64,000 nt of DNA from Caulobacter sp. Its GTDB lineage: Bacteria > Pseudomonadota > Alphaproteobacteria > Caulobacterales > Caulobacteraceae. The position numbers and the translations under genes are program-made. The stretch lies in assembly GCA_017745235.1 (NCBI GenBank), contig JAGHZU010000018.1:1-64000 (forward strand), in the 5' to 3' direction. Below the pieces are notes generated by a model. That model was not told the DNA's origin and did no database searches. It saw only the letters and a program-made list of their open reading frames with translations. This document shows, one piece after another, positions 39,974 through 48,118 of this stretch (within the stretch, counting starts at the first letter, position 1; each line of letters starts with the position of its first letter).

Positions 39974-41254
39974 ATGCGTAGAGTTGTCGTCACCGGGCTT
40001 GGCCTTCTGACCCCGTTGGGTCAGGGCGTCGACGTCACCTGGAAGAACATCCTGGCCGGCAAGTCCGGCGCGAACCGCATCTCGGCCTTCGATCCGACGG
40101 ATTACGCCTGCCAGGTGGCCTGCGAGGTTCCGCGCGTCGACGGACGCGGCGGCGGCGGCCCGGACGTGGAAGGCTCGTTCGATCCTGACCAGACCATGAG
40201 CCCGCGCGACCAGAAGCGCGTGGACGACTTTATCCTGTACGGCATCGCCGCAGCGGACGAAGCCGTGCGGGATTCCGGCTGGGTTCCCCAGACCGAGGAA
40301 GACAAGTATCGCACGGGCGTGATCCTGGGCTCCGGCATCGGCGGCCTGTCTACGATCGCCGACACCGCCCTGGAGCTGGAAGCCAAGGGCCCGCGCCGCG
40401 TCAGCCCGTTCTTCATCTCCTCGGCCCTGATCAACCTGATCTCGGGCCAGGTCTCGATCCGCTACGGCTTCAAGGGCCCCAACCACGCCGTGGTCACCGC
40501 CTGCGCCACCGGCGCCCACGCCATCGGCGACGCCACGCGCCTGATCAAGTACGGCGACGCCGACGTGATGATCGCCGGCGGCGCGGAAGCGGCCGTCTGC
40601 AAGGTCGGCATGGCCGGCTTCATCGCCTGCCGCGCCGTGGCCACCGCCTTCAACGACACCCCCGAAAAGGCTTCTCGTCCCTACGACAAGGACCGCGACG
40701 GCTTCGTGATGGGCGAGGGTGCCGGCGTCGTGGTGCTGGAAGAGTACGAGCACGCCAAGGCCCGCGGGGCCAAGATCTACGCCGAGGTCATCGGCTACGG
40801 CCTGTCGGGCGACGCCTACCACATCACCGCCCCGTCGGAAGATGGCGACGGCGGCTTCCGGGCCCTGTCGGCGGCGGTCAAGGACGCCGGACTAGCTCCG
40901 TCCGATATCGACTATGTCAACGCCCACGGCACCTCGACCATGGCCGACGGCATCGAGGCCGGCGCCGTGGAACGGTTCCTGGGCGATCACGCCAAGAACG
41001 TGGTGATGTCCTCGACCAAGTCGATGACCGGTCACCTGCTGGGCGCGGCCGGCGCCATCGAGGCGATCTTCTCTGTGCTGGCGATCCGCGACCAGATCGC
41101 GCCGCCGACCATCAATCTCGACAATCCTGACGTGAACGTCGCCATGAACCTGGCGCCGAACAAGGCCGTGCCGCACAAGATCGACGTGGCCGTGTCCAAC
41201 AGCTTCGGCTTCGGCGGCACCAACGCCTCCGTCGTGTTCCGCAAACTCTCGTGA
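39974..41254 (+). CDS. fabF: 3-oxoacyl-ACP synthase II (KAS II)
   Basis: A 426-residue condensing enzyme. The catalytic cysteine is C177 (VTACATGAHAIGDA), and the two histidines lie in NAHGTSTMADG and KSMTGHLLGAAGA. GGGAG is 7 bases before the ATG at 39974; the longer frame upstream is unconserved. Its stop overlaps the mltG start by 4 bases (GTGA), so the two are coupled. Confidence 0.96.
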   Translation: MRRVVVTGLGLLTPLGQGVDVTWKNILAGKSGANRISAFDPTDYACQVACEVPRVDGRGGGGPDVEGSFDPDQTMSPRDQKRVDDFILYGIAAADEAVRDSGWVPQTEEDKYRTGVILGSGIGGLSTIADTALELEAKGPRRVSPFFISSALINLISGQVSIRYGFKGPNHAVVTACATGAHAIGDATRLIKYGDADVMIAGGAEAAVCKVGMAGFIACRAVATAFNDTPEKASRPYDKDRDGFVMGEGAGVVVLEEYEHAKARGAKIYAEVIGYGLSGDAYHITAPSEDGDGGFRALSAAVKDAGLAPSDIDYVNAHGTSTMADGIEAGAVERFLGDHAKNVVMSSTKSMTGHLLGAAGAIEAIFSVLAIRDQIAPPTINLDNPDVNVAMNLAPNKAVPHKIDVAVSNSFGFGGTNASVVFRKLS

Positions 41255-42369
41255 GCCGTAAGCCCCGTCCGCAAGGCAAGACGCCGCCGCGCAAGGCCCC
41301 TCAGCCGCGTCGGACGGGCAGCCGCAAACGTGAGACCGCCCCGATCGGCCGGCGCCTGGCGGCCATGGGCGCCGGCGGCCTGACCGTCGTTGGCGTGGTG
41401 GCTCTGGTCCTCGTTCTCGGCGTCCTGTGGCTCTACAACGGTCCTGGGCCTGCTGCGCGCTCGGGCGACGTCACGGACGTCGTCCTGCGTCGCGGGGCCA
41501 GCCTGCCCGAGATCGCCACGACGCTGGAGCGGTCGGGCGTGATCCGCTCGTCTTCCATCTTCCTGACCGCCGCCCAGACCACGGGCGCGGCGCGGCGACT
41601 GAAGGCGGGCGAGTACGAATTCCCCAGCCGCGCCTCGCTCCGGCAGGTGCTGGTGATGATCCGCGACGGCAAGATCGTCCGCCATCACGTGACCATCGCC
41701 GAGGGTCTGACCTCCGACATGGTGGTCGACATCCTGATGCGCTCGCCCGTCCTGACCGGCGAGGCGCCGACCCCGCCGGAAGGCTCGATCCTGCCCGAGA
41801 CCTATCAGGTCGAGCGCGGCGAGGACCGTTCGGCGGTGCTCCAGCGCATGATGGACGCCCGCGACGTTCTGCTCGACAAGCTGTGGGCCAACCGCCAGCC
41901 GGGCCTGCCGTTCCAGACCAAGGAACAGGCTGTGACCCTGGCCTCGATCGTCGAGAAGGAGACCGGTCTGGCCAGCGAGCGTCCGCACGTGGCCGCGGTT
42001 TTCATCAATCGTCTGCGCACCGGCATGCGCCTGGGCAGCGATCCGACCATCATCTATGGCCTCACGCGCGGCCGTCCGCTGGGCCGAGGCATCCTGCTGT
42101 CGGAACTGCAGCGCCAGACGCCCTACAACACCTACCTGATCGACGGCTTGCCGCCGACGCCCATCGCCAACCCCGGCAAGGCGGCTCTGGAAGCGGTCCT
42201 GAATCCGATGAAGAGCGACGACCTCTACTTCGTGGCCGACGGCACGGGCGGCCACGTCTTCGCCTCGACCTATGAGGAGCATGAGCGCAATGTCGCCAAG
42301 TGGCGGCAAGTCGAGCGCACGAAGGCCGCCGGCGCGGCGGCCGCCAAGACCCCGCTGGCCGGAGGCTAG
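41251..42369 (+). CDS. mltG: Endolytic murein transglycosylase MltG
   Basis: A 372-residue inner-membrane enzyme that cleaves nascent glycan strands and sets their length. A basic cytoplasmic tail (about 35 residues) precedes one transmembrane helix (GAGGLTVVGVVALVLVLGVLWLY), a LysM-like segment and the YceG/MltG domain. The active-site stretch ASIVEKET (about residues 232-239, with E235) and NRLRTGMRLGSDPTIIYG are clear. Translation starts at a GTG overlapping the fabF stop. A fabF-mltG link is common and ties lipid synthesis to wall growth. Confidence 0.95.
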   Translation: MSRKPRPQGKTPPRKAPQPRRTGSRKRETAPIGRRLAAMGAGGLTVVGVVALVLVLGVLWLYNGPGPAARSGDVTDVVLRRGASLPEIATTLERSGVIRSSSIFLTAAQTTGAARRLKAGEYEFPSRASLRQVLVMIRDGKIVRHHVTIAEGLTSDMVVDILMRSPVLTGEAPTPPEGSILPETYQVERGEDRSAVLQRMMDARDVLLDKLWANRQPGLPFQTKEQAVTLASIVEKETGLASERPHVAAVFINRLRTGMRLGSDPTIIYGLTRGRPLGRGILLSELQRQTPYNTYLIDGLPPTPIANPGKAALEAVLNPMKSDDLYFVADGTGGHVFASTYEEHERNVAKWRQVERTKAAGAAAAKTPLAGG

Positions 42370-42370
42370 A

Positions 42371-43252
42371 ATGGCGCTTTCAGGCATGACCGGCTTCGCC
42401 CGCGTCGAGGGCTCGCACGGGGCCTGGTCGTGGGCGGTGGAGGCGCGCAGCGTCAACGGTCGCAACCTGGAGACCCGCTTCCGAGGTCCGCCGGGTTTCG
42501 AAAGCCTGGACCGCGCCGCCCGCGACGGCGCCCAGGCCCGCTTTCAGCGCGGCCAGTTGACGGTCAACCTGCAGGCCAAGCGCGCCGACACCGGCGGCGT
42601 GGCCCAGGTCAATGTCGAGGTGCTCGAGCGCTACCTGAAGGCTGGCGGCCCCTATGTCGCCACTGGCATGGTCGGCAAGCCCAGTCTGGACGGCCTCCTG
42701 GGTCTGCGCGGCGTCATCGACATCCGCGAGGACGAGGACCAGGCCGAAGACCGCGCCGAGCTGGAGGCCGCCATGGTCGCCAGCATCGGGCTGGCTCTGG
42801 ATGGTCTGAAGACCGCGCGGCTGGAGGAGGGCGCGGCCCTGGATCCGATCCTTGCCGCCGCCGTCGACCGCATCGAGGTCCTGACAGGCCTGGCCGCCAA
42901 CGAAGCCGCCGCCCAGCCGGCCGTGCTCAAGGAGCGCTACGCCCGCAAGCTGACCGATTTGATCGGCGAGGCGGCCTCCGAGGAGCGCATCATCCAGGAA
43001 GCCGCCGCCCTGGCTGTGAAGGCCGACGTGCGCGAGGAACTCGACCGCCTGGCCAGCCATGTGGCCGCCGCCCGCGTCCTGCTGTCTGGCGACGCCGCCG
43101 CCGGTCGCCGCCTGGACTTCCTGTCCCAGGAATTCATGCGCGAGGCCAACACCCTTTGCAGCAAGTCGGCGCTGACTGCGCTGACCAACCACGGCCTCGA
43201 TCTGAAGGCGACGATCGAGCAGTTCCGCGAACAGGTACAGAATGTCGAATAA
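42371..43252 (+). CDS. yicC: YicC family endoribonuclease
   Basis: A 293-residue YicC family protein. It opens MALSGMTGFARVEGSHGAWSWAVEARSVNGRNLETRFRGPPGFE, with the conserved RSVN region, and ends RRLDFLSQEFMREANTLCSKSALTALTNHGLDLKATIEQFREQVQNVE, the DUF1732 signature. Family members have endoribonuclease activity. The ATG directly follows the mltG stop with one base between. Its end overlaps gmk by 11 bases, a known yicC-gmk arrangement. Confidence 0.93.
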   Translation: MALSGMTGFARVEGSHGAWSWAVEARSVNGRNLETRFRGPPGFESLDRAARDGAQARFQRGQLTVNLQAKRADTGGVAQVNVEVLERYLKAGGPYVATGMVGKPSLDGLLGLRGVIDIREDEDQAEDRAELEAAMVASIGLALDGLKTARLEEGAALDPILAAAVDRIEVLTGLAANEAAAQPAVLKERYARKLTDLIGEAASEERIIQEAAALAVKADVREELDRLASHVAAARVLLSGDAAAGRRLDFLSQEFMREANTLCSKSALTALTNHGLDLKATIEQFREQVQNVE

Positions 43253-43886
43253 TCCGCACGGACCCACGCGCGGCCTCCTGCTGATGGTCGTGGCTCCCTC
43301 GGGCGTGGGCAAGACCTCGCTGACCCGCCGCCTGGTGGCTGACCATAACGACCTGCACCTGTCGATCAGCGCCACCACGCGCGAGCCGCGCCCGGGCGAG
43401 CACGACGGCCGCGACTACCACTTCGTCACCCGCGAGCGCTTCCAGGAGATGATCGCCCAGGACGCCTTCCTGGAGTGGGCCGAGGTCTACGGGAACTTCT
43501 ACGGCAGCCCCAGGGCCCCGATCATGGACGCCCTGGGCCGCGGCGAGAGCGTGCTGTTCGACATCGACTTCCAGGGCGCCATGAAGGTGCACGCCCAGGC
43601 GAGCCAGGACAGCGTGCTGGTCTACATTCTGCCGCCCTCGCTGGCCGAGATGAGCCGCCGCCTGCACGCCCGTAGCCAGGACAGCGAAGAGGTCATCCAC
43701 CGCCGCCTGTCGCGCGCCAAGGACGAGGTCGCCGACTGGGAGCGCTTCGACTACGTGATCCTCAACGAGGACTTCGATCGCGCCTATTCGGATCTGGCCC
43801 ACATCTACCATGCCGAACGCCAGAAGCGGGTTCGCAACCCCTGGATTGGCAATCTGGTCGCGGACCTGCTGAAGGAAGAGATCTGA
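43242..43886 (+). CDS. gmk: Guanylate kinase
   Basis: A 214-residue kinase converting GMP to GDP. The P-loop is APSGVGKTS (residues 18-26), followed by TTREPRPGEHDGRDYHFV for GMP binding and RLSRAKDEVADWERFDYVILNEDFDRAY. It is the last gene of the fabD-to-gmk run. Confidence 0.96.
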   Translation: MSNNPHGPTRGLLLMVVAPSGVGKTSLTRRLVADHNDLHLSISATTREPRPGEHDGRDYHFVTRERFQEMIAQDAFLEWAEVYGNFYGSPRAPIMDALGRGESVLFDIDFQGAMKVHAQASQDSVLVYILPPSLAEMSRRLHARSQDSEEVIHRRLSRAKDEVADWERFDYVILNEDFDRAYSDLAHIYHAERQKRVRNPWIGNLVADLLKEEI

Positions 43887-43914
43887 GGCGATCCGAAACC
43901 TGGCTCCGACGCCG

Positions 43915-44751
43915 CTAGCCCCGGAGAGCTAGCGCCAACGCATTGATCTGAAGGTCGATCTGGGCGCTGGCATGGTCGCCGTCCCCGATGAACCAGGCCG
44001 CTGAAAGCCCCGTCCAGGCCACGATCCAGTCAAGAATGCGGACCGCCTCGATGCCCGTTTCCTCTGCGACAACGCCAAGGCGGGCTTCAAGCCTGCCGGG
44101 CAGGGTCGCCACAGGGTGCGACGGATCTCCAAGATCCGGGTTGGTGAAGATGTTGGCGAAATCGAATGTCCGCTCGCCAACGAGGCCATGCGGATCGATG
44201 GCCAGCCACCCTCGATCGACGAAGTCCAGGACGTTGTCGTGGTGCAGATCGCCGTGCAAGGGGCGAACATCGCGCTGATCGTCCAATAGCAGTCGAGCCT
44301 GACGTGCAGCAGGTTCCAGGACCGAATGGCTTGGCGACAGGTCGAAGAGCGGCTGGAACCAGGCGTCCAGGCGATGCAGCTCGGGCCAAGGCGGCGCGCT
44401 TGGCGCATGAAGCTTGGCGGCGGTCCGACAGAGCACGCGGCAGGCCTCGGCGTCGTGGCCCGAGCGCGCCATCGCCGCCAAGCTGCGCGGACCCGCGGCG
44501 CGCTCCATGAGCAAGGCGCTGTCCGAGGCCGCCAGCGTCTTCGCCGCCCCCGACCCGTTCCACCAGGACATCAGCCGGTATCCCGCGCGTTCGTCGGGGA
44601 TTCGCGCGACCTTCAGCATCGCCGGCTCTGATGCCTGGCGAACCGGCAGCAACCAGCTGGAATGGGTGGTCACCAGCGCGCCGTCTGGCAGCAGCGACCA
44701 TTCGACCAGACGCGAGGTGACTTCCCGTGGAAGTGCGGAGGACACGATCAT
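43915..44751 (-). CDS. Aminoglycoside/streptomycin phosphotransferase-like kinase
   Basis: A 278-residue protein with an APH kinase fold resembling the APH(6) streptomycin group. The catalytic loop is HGDLHHDNVL and the metal-binding motif is DPHGLVGERTFD, with W-x-L-P and MLKVARI in the nucleotide region. It could inactivate an antibiotic or phosphorylate another small alcohol; the family alone cannot decide. It stands alone between gmk (convergent) and rsmA, with no mobile element nearby. Confidence 0.82.
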   Translation of the reverse strand: MIVSSALPREVTSRLVEWSLLPDGALVTTHSSWLLPVRQASEPAMLKVARIPDERAGYRLMSWWNGSGAAKTLAASDSALLMERAAGPRSLAAMARSGHDAEACRVLCRTAAKLHAPSAPPWPELHRLDAWFQPLFDLSPSHSVLEPAARQARLLLDDQRDVRPLHGDLHHDNVLDFVDRGWLAIDPHGLVGERTFDFANIFTNPDLGDPSHPVATLPGRLEARLGVVAEETGIEAVRILDWIVAWTGLSAAWFIGDGDHASAQIDLQINALALALRG

Positions 44752-44845
44752 GAGGTCTCATTTATGAAGCGCGCCAGGGAGCGCAAGCGCGGGATCCTGG
44801 GCGAACCTCCAGGCCCGCGATCGATCGTCACGGTTTCCGGGCTGG

Positions 44846-45667
44846 CTAGCCCATCAACGCGCGCGCCAGGGCCTGGAAACCCGCCACGTCGATCGTTTCG
44901 GCGCGAGCGTCGGGGTCGATGCCGGCCCGCTCGCACAACGCGCCGCCGCCCAGGGCCTTGAGGCTTGAGCGCAGCATCTTGCGGCGCTGGCCGAAGGCGG
45001 CGGCTGTGACCTTCTCCACGGCCGAGACCAGAGCCGCGTCGGGAGCGGGCGACAGGGGAACCAGCCGGGCCACGGCCGAGGCCACCTTCGGCGGCGGGGT
45101 GAAGGCGCGGGCGGGCAGGTCCATCACCACTCGCGCCGTACAGACGGTCTGGGACAGCACGGCCAGGCGGCCATAGGCGTCGTCGTCAGGCGTGGCGGCG
45201 ATGCGGTCGGCCACTTCCTTCTGGAACATCAGGGTCATGGACGTGGGGCGGAACGGCCCGGTCAGCCAGTTGACCAGCAGGGGCGTGCCTACATTGTAGG
45301 GCAGGTTGGAGACCATGTGGGCCGGGCCGCCGTCGGCCAGGGCGGCCATATCGGCCTTCATCGCGTCGCCCTGAACGACGGTCAGCCGGCCGTCGGCGGC
45401 CTCGGCCAGATCGCCCAGCAACGGCAGGAAGCGGCGATCCATCTCCACGGCCACCACGCGTGCGCCGGTCTCCAGCAGGGCGCGGGTCAGGCCGCCGGGG
45501 CCCGGTCCGACCTCGATCACCGTGTCGCCTTCGCCTACCTCGGCCAGGCGGGCGATCTTGCGGGTGATGTTCAGATCCAGCAGGAAGTGCTGACCAAAGC
45601 TCTTGTTGGCCAGCAGGCCGTGCTCGGCGAGCACTTCGCGCAGGGGCGGCAGGTCGGCGAGGGACAT
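44846..45667 (-). CDS. rsmA: 16S rRNA dimethyladenosine transferase
   Basis: A 273-residue KsgA/RsmA that dimethylates the two adenosines near the 3' end of 16S rRNA. It opens LPPLREVLAEHGLLANKSFGQHFLLD and contains EVGPGPGGLTRALLE (SAM binding) and NLPYNVGTPLL (motif IV). It is the last gene of the lptF-to-rsmA operon, 13 bases behind pdxA. The pdxA-rsmA pair is widely conserved. Confidence 0.96.
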   Translation of the reverse strand: MSLADLPPLREVLAEHGLLANKSFGQHFLLDLNITRKIARLAEVGEGDTVIEVGPGPGGLTRALLETGARVVAVEMDRRFLPLLGDLAEAADGRLTVVQGDAMKADMAALADGGPAHMVSNLPYNVGTPLLVNWLTGPFRPTSMTLMFQKEVADRIAATPDDDAYGRLAVLSQTVCTARVVMDLPARAFTPPPKVASAVARLVPLSPAPDAALVSAVEKVTAAAFGQRRKMLRSSLKALGGGALCERAGIDPDARAETIDVAGFQALARALMG

Positions 45668-45680
45668 GGGGTCTTCGTCT

Positions 45681-46685
45681 TCAGGCGATCGCGCGACGGT
45701 CGGCGATCTCGGCGGCGAGGCGGATGGCGGCGATCAGGCTGTCGGCCCGGGCGATCCCCCGGCCGGCGATGTCGAACCCCGTACCATGGTCGGGCGAGGT
45801 GCGCACGATCGGCAGTCCCAGGGTCACGTTCACCCCGGCCCAGAAGTCCAGCATCTTCACCGGGATCAGGGCCTGGTCGTGGTACATGCAGATCACCGCG
45901 TCGTAGGTGGCGCGGGCCTCGGCATGGAACAGCGTATCAGCGGGGGCGGGGCCCTTGACCTGGATGCCGGCCTCCCGCAGCGCTCGCACGGCCGGTTCGA
46001 CGATCGCGATCTCTTCGCCGCCCAGCGCGCCGCCCTCGCCGGCATGGGGGTTCAGCGCGGCCACGGCCAGGCGTGGAACCTGGATGCCGAAATCTGTGCG
46101 CAGGGCCTGGGCGGTGACCAGGCCCGTGTTGATGATCGCCTCGGTCGTCAGGGCTTGGGGCACCGCGCCCAAAGGGGTGTGGATCGTCACCAGCGTCGCG
46201 CGCAGGTCGCGGGCCGCCAGCATCATCACTGGACCCTTGGGGCCAGGGCGATCGCCCGCGTGGGTCAGCTCAGCGAGGAACTCGGTATGGCCGGGAAAGG
46301 CGAAGCCGGCTTCGTAAAGCGGCGCCTTGGCGATCGGCGCCGTCACCAGTCCGGCCACGGCGCCCGACAGGGCCAGGCCCGCGCCGGTCTCGATCCAGCG
46401 GATCACCTGAGCGGCATAGGCGCTGGACGGTTTGCCGGCCACCACCGGCGCCTGCAACGGGATGTCCAAGACGGGCAGGGCCTCGCTGAACACCTTGACG
46501 GCCTCGACGGGACCGGTGACCGGACGCACCTTCACCCCGCCGCCGGCCGAGGCCAGCAACTGGGCGTCGCCCACCACCATGAACGGTGGGCCTTCGGCGC
46601 GCATCGCCGTCCAGGCCTTGGCGATGATCTCGGGCCCGATGCCGGCCGGATCGCCGGCGCTGAGGGCTAGGGCCGAGGTCCTCAC
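45681..46685 (-). CDS. pdxA: 4-hydroxythreonine-4-phosphate dehydrogenase
   Basis: A 334-residue PdxA of the DXP-dependent vitamin B6 pathway. Conserved segments are SAGDPAGIGPEI at the start, GHTEFLAEL, LNPHAGEGGALGGEE and MYHDQALIPVKMLDF, with metal-binding histidines. It starts at a GTG overlapping the SurA-like gene stop by 4 bases (GTGA). Confidence 0.96.
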   Translation of the reverse strand: MRTSALALSAGDPAGIGPEIIAKAWTAMRAEGPPFMVVGDAQLLASAGGGVKVRPVTGPVEAVKVFSEALPVLDIPLQAPVVAGKPSSAYAAQVIRWIETGAGLALSGAVAGLVTAPIAKAPLYEAGFAFPGHTEFLAELTHAGDRPGPKGPVMMLAARDLRATLVTIHTPLGAVPQALTTEAIINTGLVTAQALRTDFGIQVPRLAVAALNPHAGEGGALGGEEIAIVEPAVRALREAGIQVKGPAPADTLFHAEARATYDAVICMYHDQALIPVKMLDFWAGVNVTLGLPIVRTSPDHGTGFDIAGRGIARADSLIAAIRLAAEIADRRAIA

Positions 46686-48043
46686 CGGGTTTCGATGGTC
46701 GCCGAGTTGCGCAGGTCGCGCAGGTAACGTTTGGAAATCATCGCAAGTTGCTGGTTACGCAGGCGATTTTCGATCTGGTCATGGGTGGGCGCCTGGGCGC
46801 CAGACTGGCGCTTGCCGCAGACCGCGATCAGGTGCAGGCCCGCATCGGTGCGGATCGGATCGGAGATCTGGCCCACGTTCAGCGTGTTGGCCGCCTGCTG
46901 GAAAGCCGGGGCCAGGTCGGAAATCTCGGCTTCACCCAGATCCCCGGCCACGACGCCGTCCACCTTGCCAGCGGTGGCTTCCAGGGTTTCGCAGCTGGTC
47001 AGCTTGGGCTTCAGGTCCAGCAGCACCTTGTTGGCGGCGTCGACCTGGGCCTGGGTGGCGTCCTTGGCCAGCGGGATGGCCACCTGCTTCAGATCGACCA
47101 GCGCCGCCTTGGCCCCCGAGCGCTTGTCTCGCAAATAGATGATGTAGACGCCGTCGCGGACCGGAATCGGAGCGGAGAGTTGGCCGGGGCGCAGTTGCTC
47201 CAGCGCCGCATCGACCTCGGGAGGCATTTCGCCGGGGCTGATCCAGCCGGCGTCGCCGCCGTTGGCCGCCGTGGGCGAGGCCGAGAATTGCCGGGCGACG
47301 GCCGGGAAGGGCGCGCCCTGCTGCATCTGGGAGATCAGCTGGCGGGCGCCGTTGGTCGCCACTTCCATGCCACCCACGCGCGCGGCGTCGATGAAGACTT
47401 CGCTGACCTGGTACTGGGGCTTGGACGCAGCTTCGGCCATGCGACGCTCGAAGGCCTTGATCTGGTCCTCGCCGATGCGCAGGCGCGAACCGTAGCGGCC
47501 CGAGATCCAGGCTTGCCAGCTGCTGTCGGCGCGGATCTGCGCCTTGAACGTTTCGGCGCCCACGCCTTGGGCCGCCAGTTGCGCCAGCAGTTGGTCGCCG
47601 GTCATGTTGGGGCTGTTGCTGCGGGCGATGTCGTTGATCTGCTCTTTGATCTCCTGATCGGTCGAGATGATCGTGATCTTCTGTTGCTTCTCGACGCGCT
47701 TGAGTTCCTGCAGCTGCAGGCGTTCGTCGATCAGCGAGCGCAGGGCTTCCTGCTCCAGCTGGGGCAGGTTTTCCTGGGTGGGTTGCAGGCCCGAGCTGAC
47801 CATCAGCAGGCGCATGCGCTGCATCAGGTCGTAGGTCGAGATGATGTCGTCGTTGACGACAGCGGCCACGCTTTCCGACAGCGGGTTGGCGCGCGGGGCG
47901 GGCGCAGCCTGTTGTCCGGCGGCCGGTGCGTCCACCACCGGCGCTTCCTGAGCCTGGGCCGGCAGGCCGAGGCTCGCCGCGGTCAGGGCGAGGATTGAGG
48001 CGGCGTGGGCCGCGAATTTCGTCACGCTACGCGCAGACCGCAT
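46682..48043 (-). CDS. surA: SurA-like periplasmic chaperone / peptidyl-prolyl isomerase
   Basis: A 453-residue exported protein. The signal peptide ends PAQAQ (about residue 32). A proline/alanine stretch precedes the SurA N-terminal helical domain (SVAAVVNDDIISTYDLMQRMRLLM) and one parvulin domain with FPAVARQFSASPTAANGGDAGWISPGEMPPEVDAALEQLRPGQ. A second, weaker parvulin-like region occupies the C-terminal third. It escorts outer-membrane proteins to the BAM complex. The ATG at 48043 starts the signal peptide. It lies between lptD and pdxA, as in many proteobacteria. Confidence 0.92.
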   Translation of the reverse strand: MRSARSVTKFAAHAASILALTAASLGLPAQAQEAPVVDAPAAGQQAAPAPRANPLSESVAAVVNDDIISTYDLMQRMRLLMVSSGLQPTQENLPQLEQEALRSLIDERLQLQELKRVEKQQKITIISTDQEIKEQINDIARSNSPNMTGDQLLAQLAAQGVGAETFKAQIRADSSWQAWISGRYGSRLRIGEDQIKAFERRMAEAASKPQYQVSEVFIDAARVGGMEVATNGARQLISQMQQGAPFPAVARQFSASPTAANGGDAGWISPGEMPPEVDAALEQLRPGQLSAPIPVRDGVYIIYLRDKRSGAKAALVDLKQVAIPLAKDATQAQVDAANKVLLDLKPKLTSCETLEATAGKVDGVVAGDLGEAEISDLAPAFQQAANTLNVGQISDPIRTDAGLHLIAVCGKRQSGAQAPTHDQIENRLRNQQLAMISKRYLRDLRNSATIETR

Positions 48044-48118
48044 CGGTATTGTCGTTCCTCTAGACGCGTCCAAAGGAAGGCGCGCGCAAACACGCGCATC
48101 CCCCGACGCGGTGACTTT

